Below, piece after piece: positions 46,540-55,107 of a stretch of DNA of 64,000 nt. Each line of letters starts with the position of its first letter. Position 1 is the first letter of the stretch. The stretch lies in assembly GCA_003134815.1 (NCBI GenBank), contig PLCO01000029.1:24874-88873 (forward strand), written 5' to 3'. This stretch comes from Acidobacteriaceae bacterium. Lineage in GTDB: Bacteria > Acidobacteriota > Terriglobia > Terriglobales > Acidobacteriaceae. Position numbers and translations under genes: made by a program. The notes beneath the pieces are model-generated. The model made no database searches. It was not told the origin of the DNA and was given only the letters and a program-made list of their open reading frames with translations.

Positions 46540-48330
46540 TCAGTCAGGAGCGGTTGCGGGAAGCCTGACGGTATAGATGGAATTGATGTGGGGAGCTATC
46601 CATGTTGTATAGGTGACCGGGGGAAGAGCAAGCTGGCTGCCGCATGCTGTTGGATCGCCCACGATCGCGTAGACAGGCTTGATTGCCGGGGTCCAGTCAA
46701 GAAAATCATCGTTACAATCTGCCGGCAACGAGCGCGCTGGCGGTGGTACCCAGGCTCCTTTGGGGAACCGGATTCTGGGGTCGTTAACGTAGCCTATCTT
46801 TTCAATTTCAGTCCACCCTTCGAATTCGAGTGGCCCGGAGATGGAGGTCGCAGAGGCCCCGGTTGAAAGCAGTTGGGAAATTGCGGATACGTATCCACGA
46901 TACATGGCAAACATATCGTGAGCGGCGGTAACGCTGAAAACACCGAAGATGGCGATCAGAAGGACGCACGCTGTGGGCAGATTCGCCCTGACCCGCTGCT
47001 GATAGTAGCGGGCCAGCACGAGAAGGAGAATGGCAAACAAGGGCACTAGATATCGATCGTCGAACTCGCCCCTCATCGCTCCGGGCGCCAGAAAGCCGAT
47101 GTAGGCCAGACTGAATGGGCCAAGCAAAAAACCGAGTTTCTGCCATGAGATTTCGGTGGCCGATTGTTGAGGTTCGTGACGATATAGCCTTGCTGCGAAA
47201 GAGCACGTTACAAGACTTAGAAGGCCAAGCGCAACCGCGCCTGTGAGCAACATTTGAAGGCCGTCAGATGCGATGGAAAGGTGAGTTGCCTGGACTGCTA
47301 TCGCGTTCAGTCTCTTGAATGCGAGGACGATTTGGAAGTCGTCGGCGACAAAAAAAACGAACTGCACATGCATCAATCTGGCGAGAGCCAAGGCAATTCC
47401 TGGGACCACGAAACAGCAAAATCCGGCTAATAAGATGGCGGCCATCCGTCGATTCCATGAGCGGAGAGTTCCCGCAAACATCAGCAGGACCGGAAGCGCA
47501 AGCAGCGCAAGCTGCCCAGAGCTGCGCAGGCCGAATGCCACTGCTCTTTTCATGGAGCTCAAGTCAATTCTGCTGGGAATCAAAGGTTGCGGAATGGAAT
47601 ACGCCTGTCGCGCAAACCAGTGCATTGAGACGATGACAATGCTTGCTCCGATGATGCAGGCGAGGCACCCGACGACAAGCACTCGCCGGTTGCGCCTGAG
47701 CAGCCAGAGCGTGGACGGAACCATGACTAACACGCCAAGCCAGGCGATTTGCCGTGCGGTTCCGCTTATCGCGTTCAGCAGCGCAGCAACGCCGATCCAG
47801 AGCATCGCGGAGCGTTCGTTTTCCGCCTGCAGGGCGCGCAGACACATGTACAGGCAGACCACAATGCTGAGGACGCCCGAAATGTCGCTCATGAAGGTGA
47901 ATTCCAGTGGAAGGCAGAGCGGCGAAAGAATAAAAGTCATTGTCGCGAGCGTCGCATTCCAGGAGTTGATGCCCGCACGCACGAAAGTACGCTGCAGCAG
48001 AAATGCCGTCGCCATGGCCTCGATCACAGTGCTGAATCGAACCACTGTGAAGGAGAATCCGAGAACCTTGATGAACAATTCTCCAAAGTAGAGCTGCCAA
48101 CCGAGCATAGCGGTCGCCCAGCCGTTATAGAGGATGTGACCGGTTTGGGCGAGTACTTGCGTTGTCTTGATGTAGGACCAGTCATCACTGATGCCGATCT
48201 CAGCGAATGGCCGCACCACGAAATAGCAGAGAAGCGGTATGAACGCACAAGCAATTGCAGGCACGTAGTTCTTCGCCGTCGCGCGCAGGGTTGCTTTCCT
48301 TCGCGAATCGAATTGCTCAATCTCACTCAT
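46540..48330 (-). CDS. GT-C type membrane glycosyltransferase-like protein, paralogue B
   Basis: ATG 48330 was chosen; a longer frame starting at 48483 adds 51 residues with no sign of being protein. About 596 residues. It carries RPFAEIGISDDWSYIKTTQ, GWQLYFGELFIKVLGFSF and SGTARQIAWLGVLVMVPSTLWLLRR-like blocks that match paralogue A at the same relative positions. The Asp pair in SDDWSY is the likely catalytic motif. It has 10-12 membrane helices and a soluble C-terminal part ending PPVTYTTWIAPH. It is followed after 22 bases by the membrane spermidine-synthase-like gene, probably an operon. The donor is likely a polyprenyl-linked sugar; the acceptor is not known. Confidence 0.72.
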   Translation of the reverse strand: MSEIEQFDSRRKATLRATAKNYVPAIACAFIPLLCYFVVRPFAEIGISDDWSYIKTTQVLAQTGHILYNGWATAMLGWQLYFGELFIKVLGFSFTVVRFSTVIEAMATAFLLQRTFVRAGINSWNATLATMTFILSPLCLPLEFTFMSDISGVLSIVVCLYMCLRALQAENERSAMLWIGVAALLNAISGTARQIAWLGVLVMVPSTLWLLRRNRRVLVVGCLACIIGASIVIVSMHWFARQAYSIPQPLIPSRIDLSSMKRAVAFGLRSSGQLALLALPVLLMFAGTLRSWNRRMAAILLAGFCCFVVPGIALALARLMHVQFVFFVADDFQIVLAFKRLNAIAVQATHLSIASDGLQMLLTGAVALGLLSLVTCSFAARLYRHEPQQSATEISWQKLGFLLGPFSLAYIGFLAPGAMRGEFDDRYLVPLFAILLLVLARYYQQRVRANLPTACVLLIAIFGVFSVTAAHDMFAMYRGYVSAISQLLSTGASATSISGPLEFEGWTEIEKIGYVNDPRIRFPKGAWVPPPARSLPADCNDDFLDWTPAIKPVYAIVGDPTACGSQLALPPVTYTTWIAPHINSIYTVRLPATAPD

Positions 48331-48851
48331 TCGAAATAGCGCCGCCTGCGCCGTCGCGGGTTCACTGGGCTTTTCAGTCCACCGGACCGACCCGCGACTA
48401 CAAAGCAATTTGAACTCACTTATAGCAGGACCAGGGATAAAAAATGAACGCAAAACGGAACAGGCCTCAAGCAGTTCTGGCACATTAACTATTTAATTTA
48501 GAACGATTTGCATGGCAGGACTAGCGATAGTTCGAAAGTCGATCCCCTGATTCGCGGTCGATTCACGGTCATGGAAGCCAGCTATTCTTACCAATCGGAA
48601 GAAAACGCCAATAGTGCCCGAGTTGTGCTAGAGAGAACACAACGACTACGCCATTAGAACTTTAGTAATATTTAATATGGTTATCATAGTTCCAGATTGA
48701 GACAAAAGTGGTTACCATCGTCGAACAGCTATTTGTTGGCAGGCAGTCGCAAGTTGATGCTCGCATTGAGATTTCTTCCCCATGAATTGCACCATCTTCG
48801 TTCAGTGAGGGCTGGAGAAACCTGGGGGCAGCTTCCGGACGGCCTGTCAGC
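48331..48851. promoter_or_regulatory. AT-rich divergent promoter region
   Basis: About 520 bases between the paralogue B gene and the ATPase fusion gene. Two AT-rich patches, at 48486-48502 and 48659-48690 (TAATATTTAATATGG), stand out from the GC-rich surroundings and are good places for promoters. No gene is seen. Confidence 0.45.
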
Positions 48852-51575
48852 TTGAAATTAGACGGAAAGGCATCTGGCGCCTCAATGAACACCGCATCTC
48901 AAAATGCGCCTCATACCGCGAGTTCAGCGGACGGACCGCGGGATTTCGACATGAATCATGCCGCCCCCATTGCGGTTAAACCCTTGTCCGTCGCCTTGAT
49001 CGGCCCAGACGAAGATAAACGCACGGTCGTGGCCAAAGCTCTGGTTGACTCTCGCCGAGCCATTGTCCGGGAATTCAATTCTTACCCTCCGGAAGTCAAT
49101 CACCTGCAAAGACTGTTGACGACGTTCGACGTTGTCATCCTTGACCTGGACAGTGATCCAGATGTAGCCCTGGAGCTGTTGGAGGGAACAAGCGCCAGCG
49201 ACGCGGCAACGATCATGGTCTATTCGGAGAAGAATGATCCAAAGCTTGCCATCCGCCTGATGCGCGCGGGCGCTCGTGAATACCTCCTTCTACCCTTCGA
49301 GCGAGGCGCAGTAGCCGAAGCCCTGATTCGGGCCGCTGCCATTCGCGAACAGGTTGTGTCGGGAGAGAAGTCCTTAGGAGGGCTGCGCGTCTTTGCCGGG
49401 TCCAAAGGAGGATCCGGCGTCACGACTGTCGCCTGCAATGTTGCCATCGCTCTGGCCCAGAATTCCGATCAGAAAATCCTGCTCATCGACCTTGCTCTCC
49501 CGATTGGAGACGTGGCGCTGTGTCTGGGAATATCCGCCGGTTACTCGACTGAGGACGCCCTAAGGAATATCGACCGGCTGGATACGAGTTTTCTGCAAAA
49601 TCTTCTGGTCAGGCATCGGTCAGGAGTTTTCGTACTCGCAGCTCCTACTAAAGTTCCCGACGTCGATGTTTCAAAGGAAGCGATCGACAAGCTGATCGCG
49701 ATCGCGCGCCGGGAGTTCGATCATGTGATCGTCGATGTGGGGTCGAGGATCGATGTAGCCGCCAAGGCGCTTTTTCAAGATGCTTCAACTATTTACCTGG
49801 TAACCCAGACCGGCATCTCCGATTTGCGCAATTCAAATCGCCTTATTTCGCAATTCTTTGCCGAAGGAAGTCAAAACCTTGAAATCGTGATCAACCGGTT
49901 CGAGTCTCGCTTTCTGGAGCCGGCGAACGAAGACGTCATCGCCAAGGCTCTGGGCAGGCCTGTGCGGTGGAAGTTTCCCGACGATCAGGACGCTGCGCGC
50001 GCGCTGCAATATGGCGACTCCGGTTTTCCTGAAACGCGCATCTCGCGCATAAGCCTGGAGATGGCCAGCTCAATTACCGGACGCCCAATTCCGCAGGAAA
50101 AAAAGTGGGACTTCGACCTGAGCGATCTCGACACACACATTGCTCCACAAGATTCCGGGAATAACGAAGCGCAGAGCAACACGTTTAGCAATACGATTTC
50201 GGAATCGGCCGAAGCGCGCACGGCCCCGACGATCACATGGCTGGCGCCGGAGCCGATTACCTACGGACACAAGCTAACCTTCGCTCAGTTGAATGCCACA
50301 GCGTCGGCTGATGGAACTTTGGTCTACACGCCCGGCCCGGGCTATGTTTTACCGGTCGGAACGCACACGCTATGGGTAACTTTTACTCCGGCCGACTCTA
50401 ACGTCTGTGCTCCGCTGCAGACCGGAGTTTCAATTGTTGTGGCCAAGGCAACGCTGGCCATCTCCTGGCCAACACCGGCCAGGACCGTCTACGGCAACGC
50501 TTTGGACGATGTTCAACTCAATGCCTCAGCATCCATCCCGGGAAAATTCGACTACTCTCCCGCGCGCGGGGAGATGCTGCCCCCGGGAATGCATACGCTT
50601 TCGGTAACATTCACGCCCGCGGACACCGCGAACTACAACCCGTCACACGCCACGGTGTCGCTCTCCGTGGCCAAGGCAAAGTCCGAAATCCAATGGCCGG
50701 CGCCCGCTCCAATTACCTATGGCACGCAACTCAGCGGCGCGCAACTTTGCGCCGCGTCGTCGGTTAAGGGAACGTTTGAATACAACCCTGGCCTGGGAGC
50801 GGTGCTTGCGGCTGGTGAGCATAAATTGTCAGTGGCTTTTACACCGGCGGATACTCTGGGCTACTCCACATCGCGCGCTGCCGTATCTGTGACGGTGGCC
50901 AAGGCAGTGCCTGCCATTAAGTGGCGGGCGCCGGATCCAATTCCCTACGGCGTCGCCCTCAGCGCCATTCAGCTCAATGCCGTCGCGCCCGTTCCGGGAT
51001 CGTTCGCTTTCACTCCTGCCGCGGGCGAAAGACTCGCGCCGGGAGTGCACGAGCTTTCAGCCACCTTCACCCCGACTGACAAGTTGAATTACTCAATGGT
51101 AAGCGCCGTGGTCTCGCTCACTGTCACGGAAAAGTCGCCAATCATCGTTACCTGGCCAACGCCCTCCGCTATTTCCTACGGGATTGCGCTGAGCGACATT
51201 CAGTTGAATGCCACGGCATCGGTTCCGGGGACATTTGTCTACACCCCTTCCGCGGGCCACGTGCTCGCGCCGGGGAAGTACACCCTATCCGCATCATTCA
51301 CTCCGGCTGACACCGCAAAACACGCAATGGCGCAAGCCACTGTGGAGCTTGAGGTGGAGGGATTGCTTTACGGTGCTCCATTGCCAGCGGCAGCCGATGA
51401 GTCTCCATCGGAGTGGGCCTTCACAGCCACCCCCTCTGCCCCTGCGGATCCGACACCGGCGGCGGAAACAGCCGAGTGCGCTGCTACCGAGACAAAACCG
51501 CGCGAAACACGCACGTACAAAGGCGCTGTCTACGAGAAAGGTGAGGACGGTCAATGGCATCTCCAGAAGAAATAG
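48852..51575 (+). CDS. CpaE/MinD-like ATPase fused to five Ig-like repeats
   Basis: 907 residues from TTG 48852; ATG 48885 or 48951 are possible starts. Residues about 44-165 form a receiver-like domain (VALIGPDEDKRTVVAKALV, then VVILDLDSD) as in pilus-assembly CpaE. Residues about 175-420 are a ParA/MinD ATPase with deviant Walker A KGGSGVTT (185-192), then LLIDLALPIGD and HVIVDVGSRID. After a linker come five tandem Ig-like units of about 76 residues (about 458-836), each with ITYG..L..QLNA and LSVTFTPAD cores. The tail is Glu/Ala-rich and ends GEDGQWHLQKK. There is no signal peptide, so the repeats should be cytoplasmic, although such repeats are normally secreted. No pilus genes are nearby. 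The 3' end overlaps the TonB-like gene by 22 bases, so the two are probably translated together. Confidence 0.85.
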   Translation: MKLDGKASGASMNTASQNAPHTASSADGPRDFDMNHAAPIAVKPLSVALIGPDEDKRTVVAKALVDSRRAIVREFNSYPPEVNHLQRLLTTFDVVILDLDSDPDVALELLEGTSASDAATIMVYSEKNDPKLAIRLMRAGAREYLLLPFERGAVAEALIRAAAIREQVVSGEKSLGGLRVFAGSKGGSGVTTVACNVAIALAQNSDQKILLIDLALPIGDVALCLGISAGYSTEDALRNIDRLDTSFLQNLLVRHRSGVFVLAAPTKVPDVDVSKEAIDKLIAIARREFDHVIVDVGSRIDVAAKALFQDASTIYLVTQTGISDLRNSNRLISQFFAEGSQNLEIVINRFESRFLEPANEDVIAKALGRPVRWKFPDDQDAARALQYGDSGFPETRISRISLEMASSITGRPIPQEKKWDFDLSDLDTHIAPQDSGNNEAQSNTFSNTISESAEARTAPTITWLAPEPITYGHKLTFAQLNATASADGTLVYTPGPGYVLPVGTHTLWVTFTPADSNVCAPLQTGVSIVVAKATLAISWPTPARTVYGNALDDVQLNASASIPGKFDYSPARGEMLPPGMHTLSVTFTPADTANYNPSHATVSLSVAKAKSEIQWPAPAPITYGTQLSGAQLCAASSVKGTFEYNPGLGAVLAAGEHKLSVAFTPADTLGYSTSRAAVSVTVAKAVPAIKWRAPDPIPYGVALSAIQLNAVAPVPGSFAFTPAAGERLAPGVHELSATFTPTDKLNYSMVSAVVSLTVTEKSPIIVTWPTPSAISYGIALSDIQLNATASVPGTFVYTPSAGHVLAPGKYTLSASFTPADTAKHAMAQATVELEVEGLLYGAPLPAAADESPSEWAFTATPSAPADPTPAAETAECAATETKPRETRTYKGAVYEKGEDGQWHLQKK
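50226..51360 (+). repeat. Five tandem Ig-like coding repeats of about 228 bp
   Basis: Units begin near 50226, 50454, 50683, 50911 and 51138. Each encodes a W-P-x-P-x-x-I-x-Y-G start and a T-F-T-P-A/T-D core. The DNA copies have diverged, with about half of the residues shared, so recent slippage is unlikely. Confidence 0.75.
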
Positions 51576-53080
51576 CTCCGTTTCTACCTGAAACGCTTCC
51601 CGACGACTTCGGCGAATGGGATAGCGAGGCTTCACCTGTGCCTGAGCCAGCGAAGCCTGGCGAATGGGAAGCCTGGGAAGCTGCGCATACCCACGGGGAC
51701 CCTTCAAAATCGGGCAAGCAAATCGCTGACCGCGCAGCATTCCTGGCATCCCTTACGGACCGGCCGCGTGTCTGGAGTTCAGCCTCGTCCTCAGCAGGCT
51801 CGACTAAGCTGCAAAAAGAACTCGTAGATTGGGACAGCGAAGCTCCTTCTTCGCCTTCGACCGTCAAGTCTGGTGAATGGGAAGCATGGGTAGCCGCTCA
51901 TTCCTTTGACACGGGTCCCAAGCCTGCCGCGCAATCTGCAAATCGCGAAGCGACCTCGCCGCCTGTAACGGCCGGGGCGCCAGTAGCCGACAAGCCGCGT
52001 GTCTCGAGATCTGCCGCGTCCGCGCCGAGCCTTGTCGAACAGCACAATGTGACGAGTGAGCCGGTTAATGGATCGCCCAGCCGTACCTCGCAGAAGCTGG
52101 AGGCGATCCATGCGACGAATAAGATTGCTGTGAAGCCGAGTCTATCAACCGCTGCAGTGGTGGATGGAAAACGGAAATCGCCCAAATCGACAGCGACAAC
52201 GAAACGCGAAGTTGGCGCAGCTCTCCAGGGGTTGTTTTCAGCAAAGAGTATCGAGGTTGAGGAAGAGCAGAAGCCGGCCAAAAAGAAGCAGAGGATCATT
52301 GCCGGCATCGGCGCCGGTTCGATTGCGCTTCTGGCCATCCTGTCGATCACGCTGTTCCACCATGGATCGAATCCTGCATCGAAGCCAGCAGCTCAGCCGG
52401 TTGCGGCAGCAACCGATCCTCAGCCTGAGGCGCAGACGACAAATCCGCAATCGTCCGCTCCGCAGTCCGCCAACCCGTCCAGTGCACCAGTCACCCAGAA
52501 CCAGCCTGTGGCAACGACCGAAAAGCAACAGCCAGCGAACGGCCAGCCCGGCAGTCAAGTTGCGGGAGCGAAGCCGGCGCAGGCGCCCACAAAAATGCAG
52601 GCTAACAACATGAACGATCAACTCACTGCGCCCACTCGGATCCCGCAAGGTAGTGCGGAGCAAATGGCCGAAAATGCGCCTCCTCCGGCGGGCTTTGGCG
52701 CTGCTGGCGCGGATGGATTGGGCGGCACGAACGCGGATGCCAGCCCATTCGACGGGCACGGACAGCCAGCCGTTAAGGTTGTGCCTGCCAAAACGATTGT
52801 CATTTCATCGGGCGTAGCGGCTGGAATGCTGGTGGCAAAGACTCTGCCCGTTTATCCTGCCATCGCCAAGTCGGCCCGCGTGTCTGGCACTGTGGAACTT
52901 CATGCCACAATCGCCAAGAGCGGGTCGATCAAGGATTTGCATATTGTCAGCGGGCCGGCCATGTTGCAGCAGGCCGCCTTCGACGCCGTGCGGACATGGC
53001 GCTACAAGCCGTATATGCTCAACAACGCGCCAACAGAGGTTGATACAACGATTCGCGTCGTATTCTCGCCGATCAAGTAA
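51554..53080 (+). CDS. TonB-like energy transducer with long N-terminal cytoplasmic region
   Basis: 508 residues. ATG 51554 lies inside the end of the ATPase gene, with AGGTGAGGA upstream. The C-terminal 84 residues are a TonB domain (KTLPVYPAIAKSARVSGTVELHATI, then AAFDAVRTWRYKPYMLN). One membrane helix lies at about 246-267 (IIAGIGAGSIALLAILSITLF), after a Lys-rich stretch. A periplasmic Pro/Ala/Gln-rich linker follows (270-420). The N-terminal 245 residues are unusually long for TonB and hold two copies of a W-D-S-E-A ... GEWEAW-E/V-AAH motif (about 22-45 and 93-114). It probably links proton-motive-force-driven transport to outer-membrane receptors; the cytoplasmic part may bind the ATPase-Ig partner. 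ExbB/ExbD are not in the window. Confidence 0.85.
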   Translation: MASPEEIAPFLPETLPDDFGEWDSEASPVPEPAKPGEWEAWEAAHTHGDPSKSGKQIADRAAFLASLTDRPRVWSSASSSAGSTKLQKELVDWDSEAPSSPSTVKSGEWEAWVAAHSFDTGPKPAAQSANREATSPPVTAGAPVADKPRVSRSAASAPSLVEQHNVTSEPVNGSPSRTSQKLEAIHATNKIAVKPSLSTAAVVDGKRKSPKSTATTKREVGAALQGLFSAKSIEVEEEQKPAKKKQRIIAGIGAGSIALLAILSITLFHHGSNPASKPAAQPVAAATDPQPEAQTTNPQSSAPQSANPSSAPVTQNQPVATTEKQQPANGQPGSQVAGAKPAQAPTKMQANNMNDQLTAPTRIPQGSAEQMAENAPPPAGFGAAGADGLGGTNADASPFDGHGQPAVKVVPAKTIVISSGVAAGMLVAKTLPVYPAIAKSARVSGTVELHATIAKSGSIKDLHIVSGPAMLQQAAFDAVRTWRYKPYMLNNAPTEVDTTIRVVFSPIK

Positions 53081-53241
53081 TCCAACGAGGCGCGAACGCT
53101 GTACGGACTGTGAATGCTTCAGCGGGAAATCCTGCGCTTCGACCCACTCTAACATCGCGAGAGAGCCCTCCATCGTGTCGCAATGCACGTAGATCCGCAA
53201 TCGCGCATGCGCGGCTCGTTCCCTAAGTCTATGTTTTTATT

Positions 53242-53319
53242 TGGCGTCCCCGACGGGATTTGAACCCGTGTTATCGCCGTGAAAGGGCGGTGTCCTAGGC
53301 CGGGCTAGACGACGGGGAC
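53242..53319 (-). tRNA. tRNA-Glu (anticodon UUC)
   Basis: On the minus strand, GTCCCCG (53319-53313) pairs with CGGGGAC. The T-arm GGGTTCAAATCCC is intact, and the anticodon loop CTTTCAC gives anticodon TTC at 53283-53281. The 3' CCA is encoded (TGG on the plus strand at 53242-53244). 78 nt with CCA. A CGCGCATGCGCG palindrome lies 29 bases downstream but has no T-run. Confidence 0.97.
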
Positions 53320-53798
53320 GCGTGGGAGAGCAGAGCGCAAAGGTGAGATCGGCTGCGGATGCCCTTACCCTTGAGGCTATCAACTCGCTGAAACCGTGTC
53401 AAAAGACCGGCAAGAGCTCGTCACAAGAAGAAGCTGGAACAAAACAGCGCCTTCATGCATCCAAAGGGCGTTGCCGCCCATCTGCGATCGGGGATCGGGA
53501 GACTTGGATCGAGGATCGGGAGACCGGTCTGATGTTGCCCGAGCGGGAACCAGAAGCGTCACCTTTGGGGAACGACGTTGTGCGCTATCCTCGATGAAGA
53601 TTCACAATGATGCGAGCGTTTATACGGGAAAGCGCCACGTTCGTTTTTTTGTCAATTTCCCGTATTTCCGAAACGCACAATCGAGGCGAAAACCGCGCAG
53701 ATTAGTCGCGAAGACGATTGGCCGCAAAGACGCTCCAGAGCACGCCCGAACCGTTCATCGCGGAAAGCGGCGCTCAAATTAGCCAGAGGACAAGACGA
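53320..53798. other. Intergenic region with tandem and inverted repeats upstream of the RND genes
   Basis: GGATCGGGAGAC occurs twice, at 53492-53503 and 53513-53524, 21 bases apart. A 10-bp perfect inverted repeat follows at 53622-53665. The reading frames here look non-coding. The region probably holds the tRNA promoter (left side) and the efflux promoter (right side). Confidence 0.5.
53622..53665. repeat. 10-bp inverted repeat with T-rich loop
   Basis: ATACGGGAAA (53622-53631) pairs perfectly with TTTCCCGTAT (53656-53665). The 24-nt spacer contains a run of seven T. It lies about 135 bases upstream of the efflux fusion-protein gene, so it could be a repressor site or a leader hairpin. Confidence 0.5.
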
Positions 53799-55091
53799 GT
53801 GACCCACAGCAGTTTGCAGCGTATTTATACCATCGGTTGTGTGATTCTGGCGGGGCTGGCGGCGACCGGCTGCCATAAGAAGCCGGCGGCAGCGCCCGCA
53901 GGAGATGGTGCACAGGCCCTGCCCGTGCAAACGGTTACGGTGACGATGGCGCCGGTGGCGCAAAGCAGCGAGTACGTCGCCACTATCAAATCGCGGCGCT
54001 CCACCGAACTGCTGCCTCAGGTAAGCGGACAACTGACGGATATTCGAGTCCACTCCGGCGACCAGGTGAAGTCAGGCCAACTGCTGATGGAGATCGATGC
54101 GCGCCAGCAACGGGCCACCGTCGACTCGCTGCGCGCAACCGAGCAACAGAAGAAAGCGCTGGACGACTACGACACCATCGAAGAAGACCGGCAGCGCAAG
54201 TTGTTCGAGGCGGGCGTAACCAGCCGCGATGCGTACGAGCAATCCCAGCAGGCTTTTCAAAACGCCAAGGCGGATTACCAGTCGGCAGTGGAGGCGCGCA
54301 AGGCAGGGGAACAATTGCTAGGCTATTACACGATCCGCGCGCCCTTCAGCGGTGCGGTCGGCGATATTCCGGTCCATGTGGGCGACTACGTCTCTCAAAA
54401 TCAGTCGCCGGCCACGATTCTCACTACCATCGACGACAACAACAATCTTGAGGCGTATATCTACATTCCCACCGAGCGCGCCGGCGAGGTGCACCAGGGA
54501 CTCGCTGTAAACCTGATGGACAACAGCGGCAAGCTGCTGCAGAAGACACGAATCGATTTCGTTTCTTCACAAGTCGACAGCACGCTGCAGGGGATTCTGG
54601 TGAAGGCTCCCGTGCAGGCGGGGCCGGAAGGGCTTCGCAATGCGCAGATCGTGAAGGCCGGGGTTGTGTGGAGCACGAAGCCGATGGCCGTGGTTCCGGT
54701 GCTCGCGGTAACGCGGCAGGGTGAAGAAAGTTTCGTGTTCGTAGTGGTGAAGCAAAATGGAATGACCGCGGCGCACCGCACTTCAGTTGTGCTCGGCGAC
54801 ACGGTGGGAAACAACTACCCCATCGTTTCAGGACTGAATCCCGGCGACAGCGTGATCGTGTCGGGAATCCAGTTCCTGGTGGATGGCATGCCTGTGATGC
54901 CGATGGGCGGCCCGCCGCAAGCAGCGCCCCCGGAGGGAAAGAAGAACAGCGGCCCTCAGGCAAATGCAGCGGGAGCGGATGCGGGGAAAGGTGCGGCGCC
55001 TCGCAACGCCGCATATCATCCCCGCCACAGAAGGCATAGAAGAGCACGAGTAAGGAAGAGACAACACACTCAGCCGGCGACGGTTTCATAG
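53799..55091 (+). CDS. RND efflux periplasmic adaptor (membrane fusion lipoprotein)
   Basis: GTG 53799 with AGAGGA 8 nt upstream was chosen over the longer frame from 53718, because it opens a lipoprotein signal with lipobox LAATGC. 430 residues. Order of parts: beta-barrel start (ALPVQTVTVTMAPV), biotinyl-lipoyl half (PQVSGQLTDIRVHSGDQVKSGQLL), alpha-hairpin coiled coil (about 110-170), second lipoyl half (IRAPFSGAVGDIPVHVGDYV), beta-barrel and membrane-proximal domain (GLNPGDSVIVSG). The tail is Lys/Arg/His-rich after a Pro-rich linker. It is 16 bases before the RND pump gene and clearly forms an operon with it. It bridges the inner-membrane pump to an outer-membrane channel that is not encoded here. 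Confidence 0.92.
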   Translation: MTHSSLQRIYTIGCVILAGLAATGCHKKPAAAPAGDGAQALPVQTVTVTMAPVAQSSEYVATIKSRRSTELLPQVSGQLTDIRVHSGDQVKSGQLLMEIDARQQRATVDSLRATEQQKKALDDYDTIEEDRQRKLFEAGVTSRDAYEQSQQAFQNAKADYQSAVEARKAGEQLLGYYTIRAPFSGAVGDIPVHVGDYVSQNQSPATILTTIDDNNNLEAYIYIPTERAGEVHQGLAVNLMDNSGKLLQKTRIDFVSSQVDSTLQGILVKAPVQAGPEGLRNAQIVKAGVVWSTKPMAVVPVLAVTRQGEESFVFVVVKQNGMTAAHRTSVVLGDTVGNNYPIVSGLNPGDSVIVSGIQFLVDGMPVMPMGGPPQAAPPEGKKNSGPQANAAGADAGKGAAPRNAAYHPRHRRHRRARVRKRQHTQPATVS

Positions 55092-55107
55092 GAAAGAGGG
55101 CTCACAA

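Noticed and set aside
48852..51575. Reading the ATPase-Ig gene as part of a Tad pilus locus
   Set aside because: The N-terminal domains resemble CpaE, but no CpaF, CpaB, TadB/C or prepilin gene is present in the window.
53202..53213. CGCGCATGCGCG palindrome as the tRNA terminator
   Set aside because: No T-run follows on the minus strand, and the short alternating CG sequence is likely by chance.
53322..53597. Short frame just right of the tRNA gene
   Set aside because: It covers the tandem repeat, has no ribosome binding site and the composition is unlike nearby proteins.
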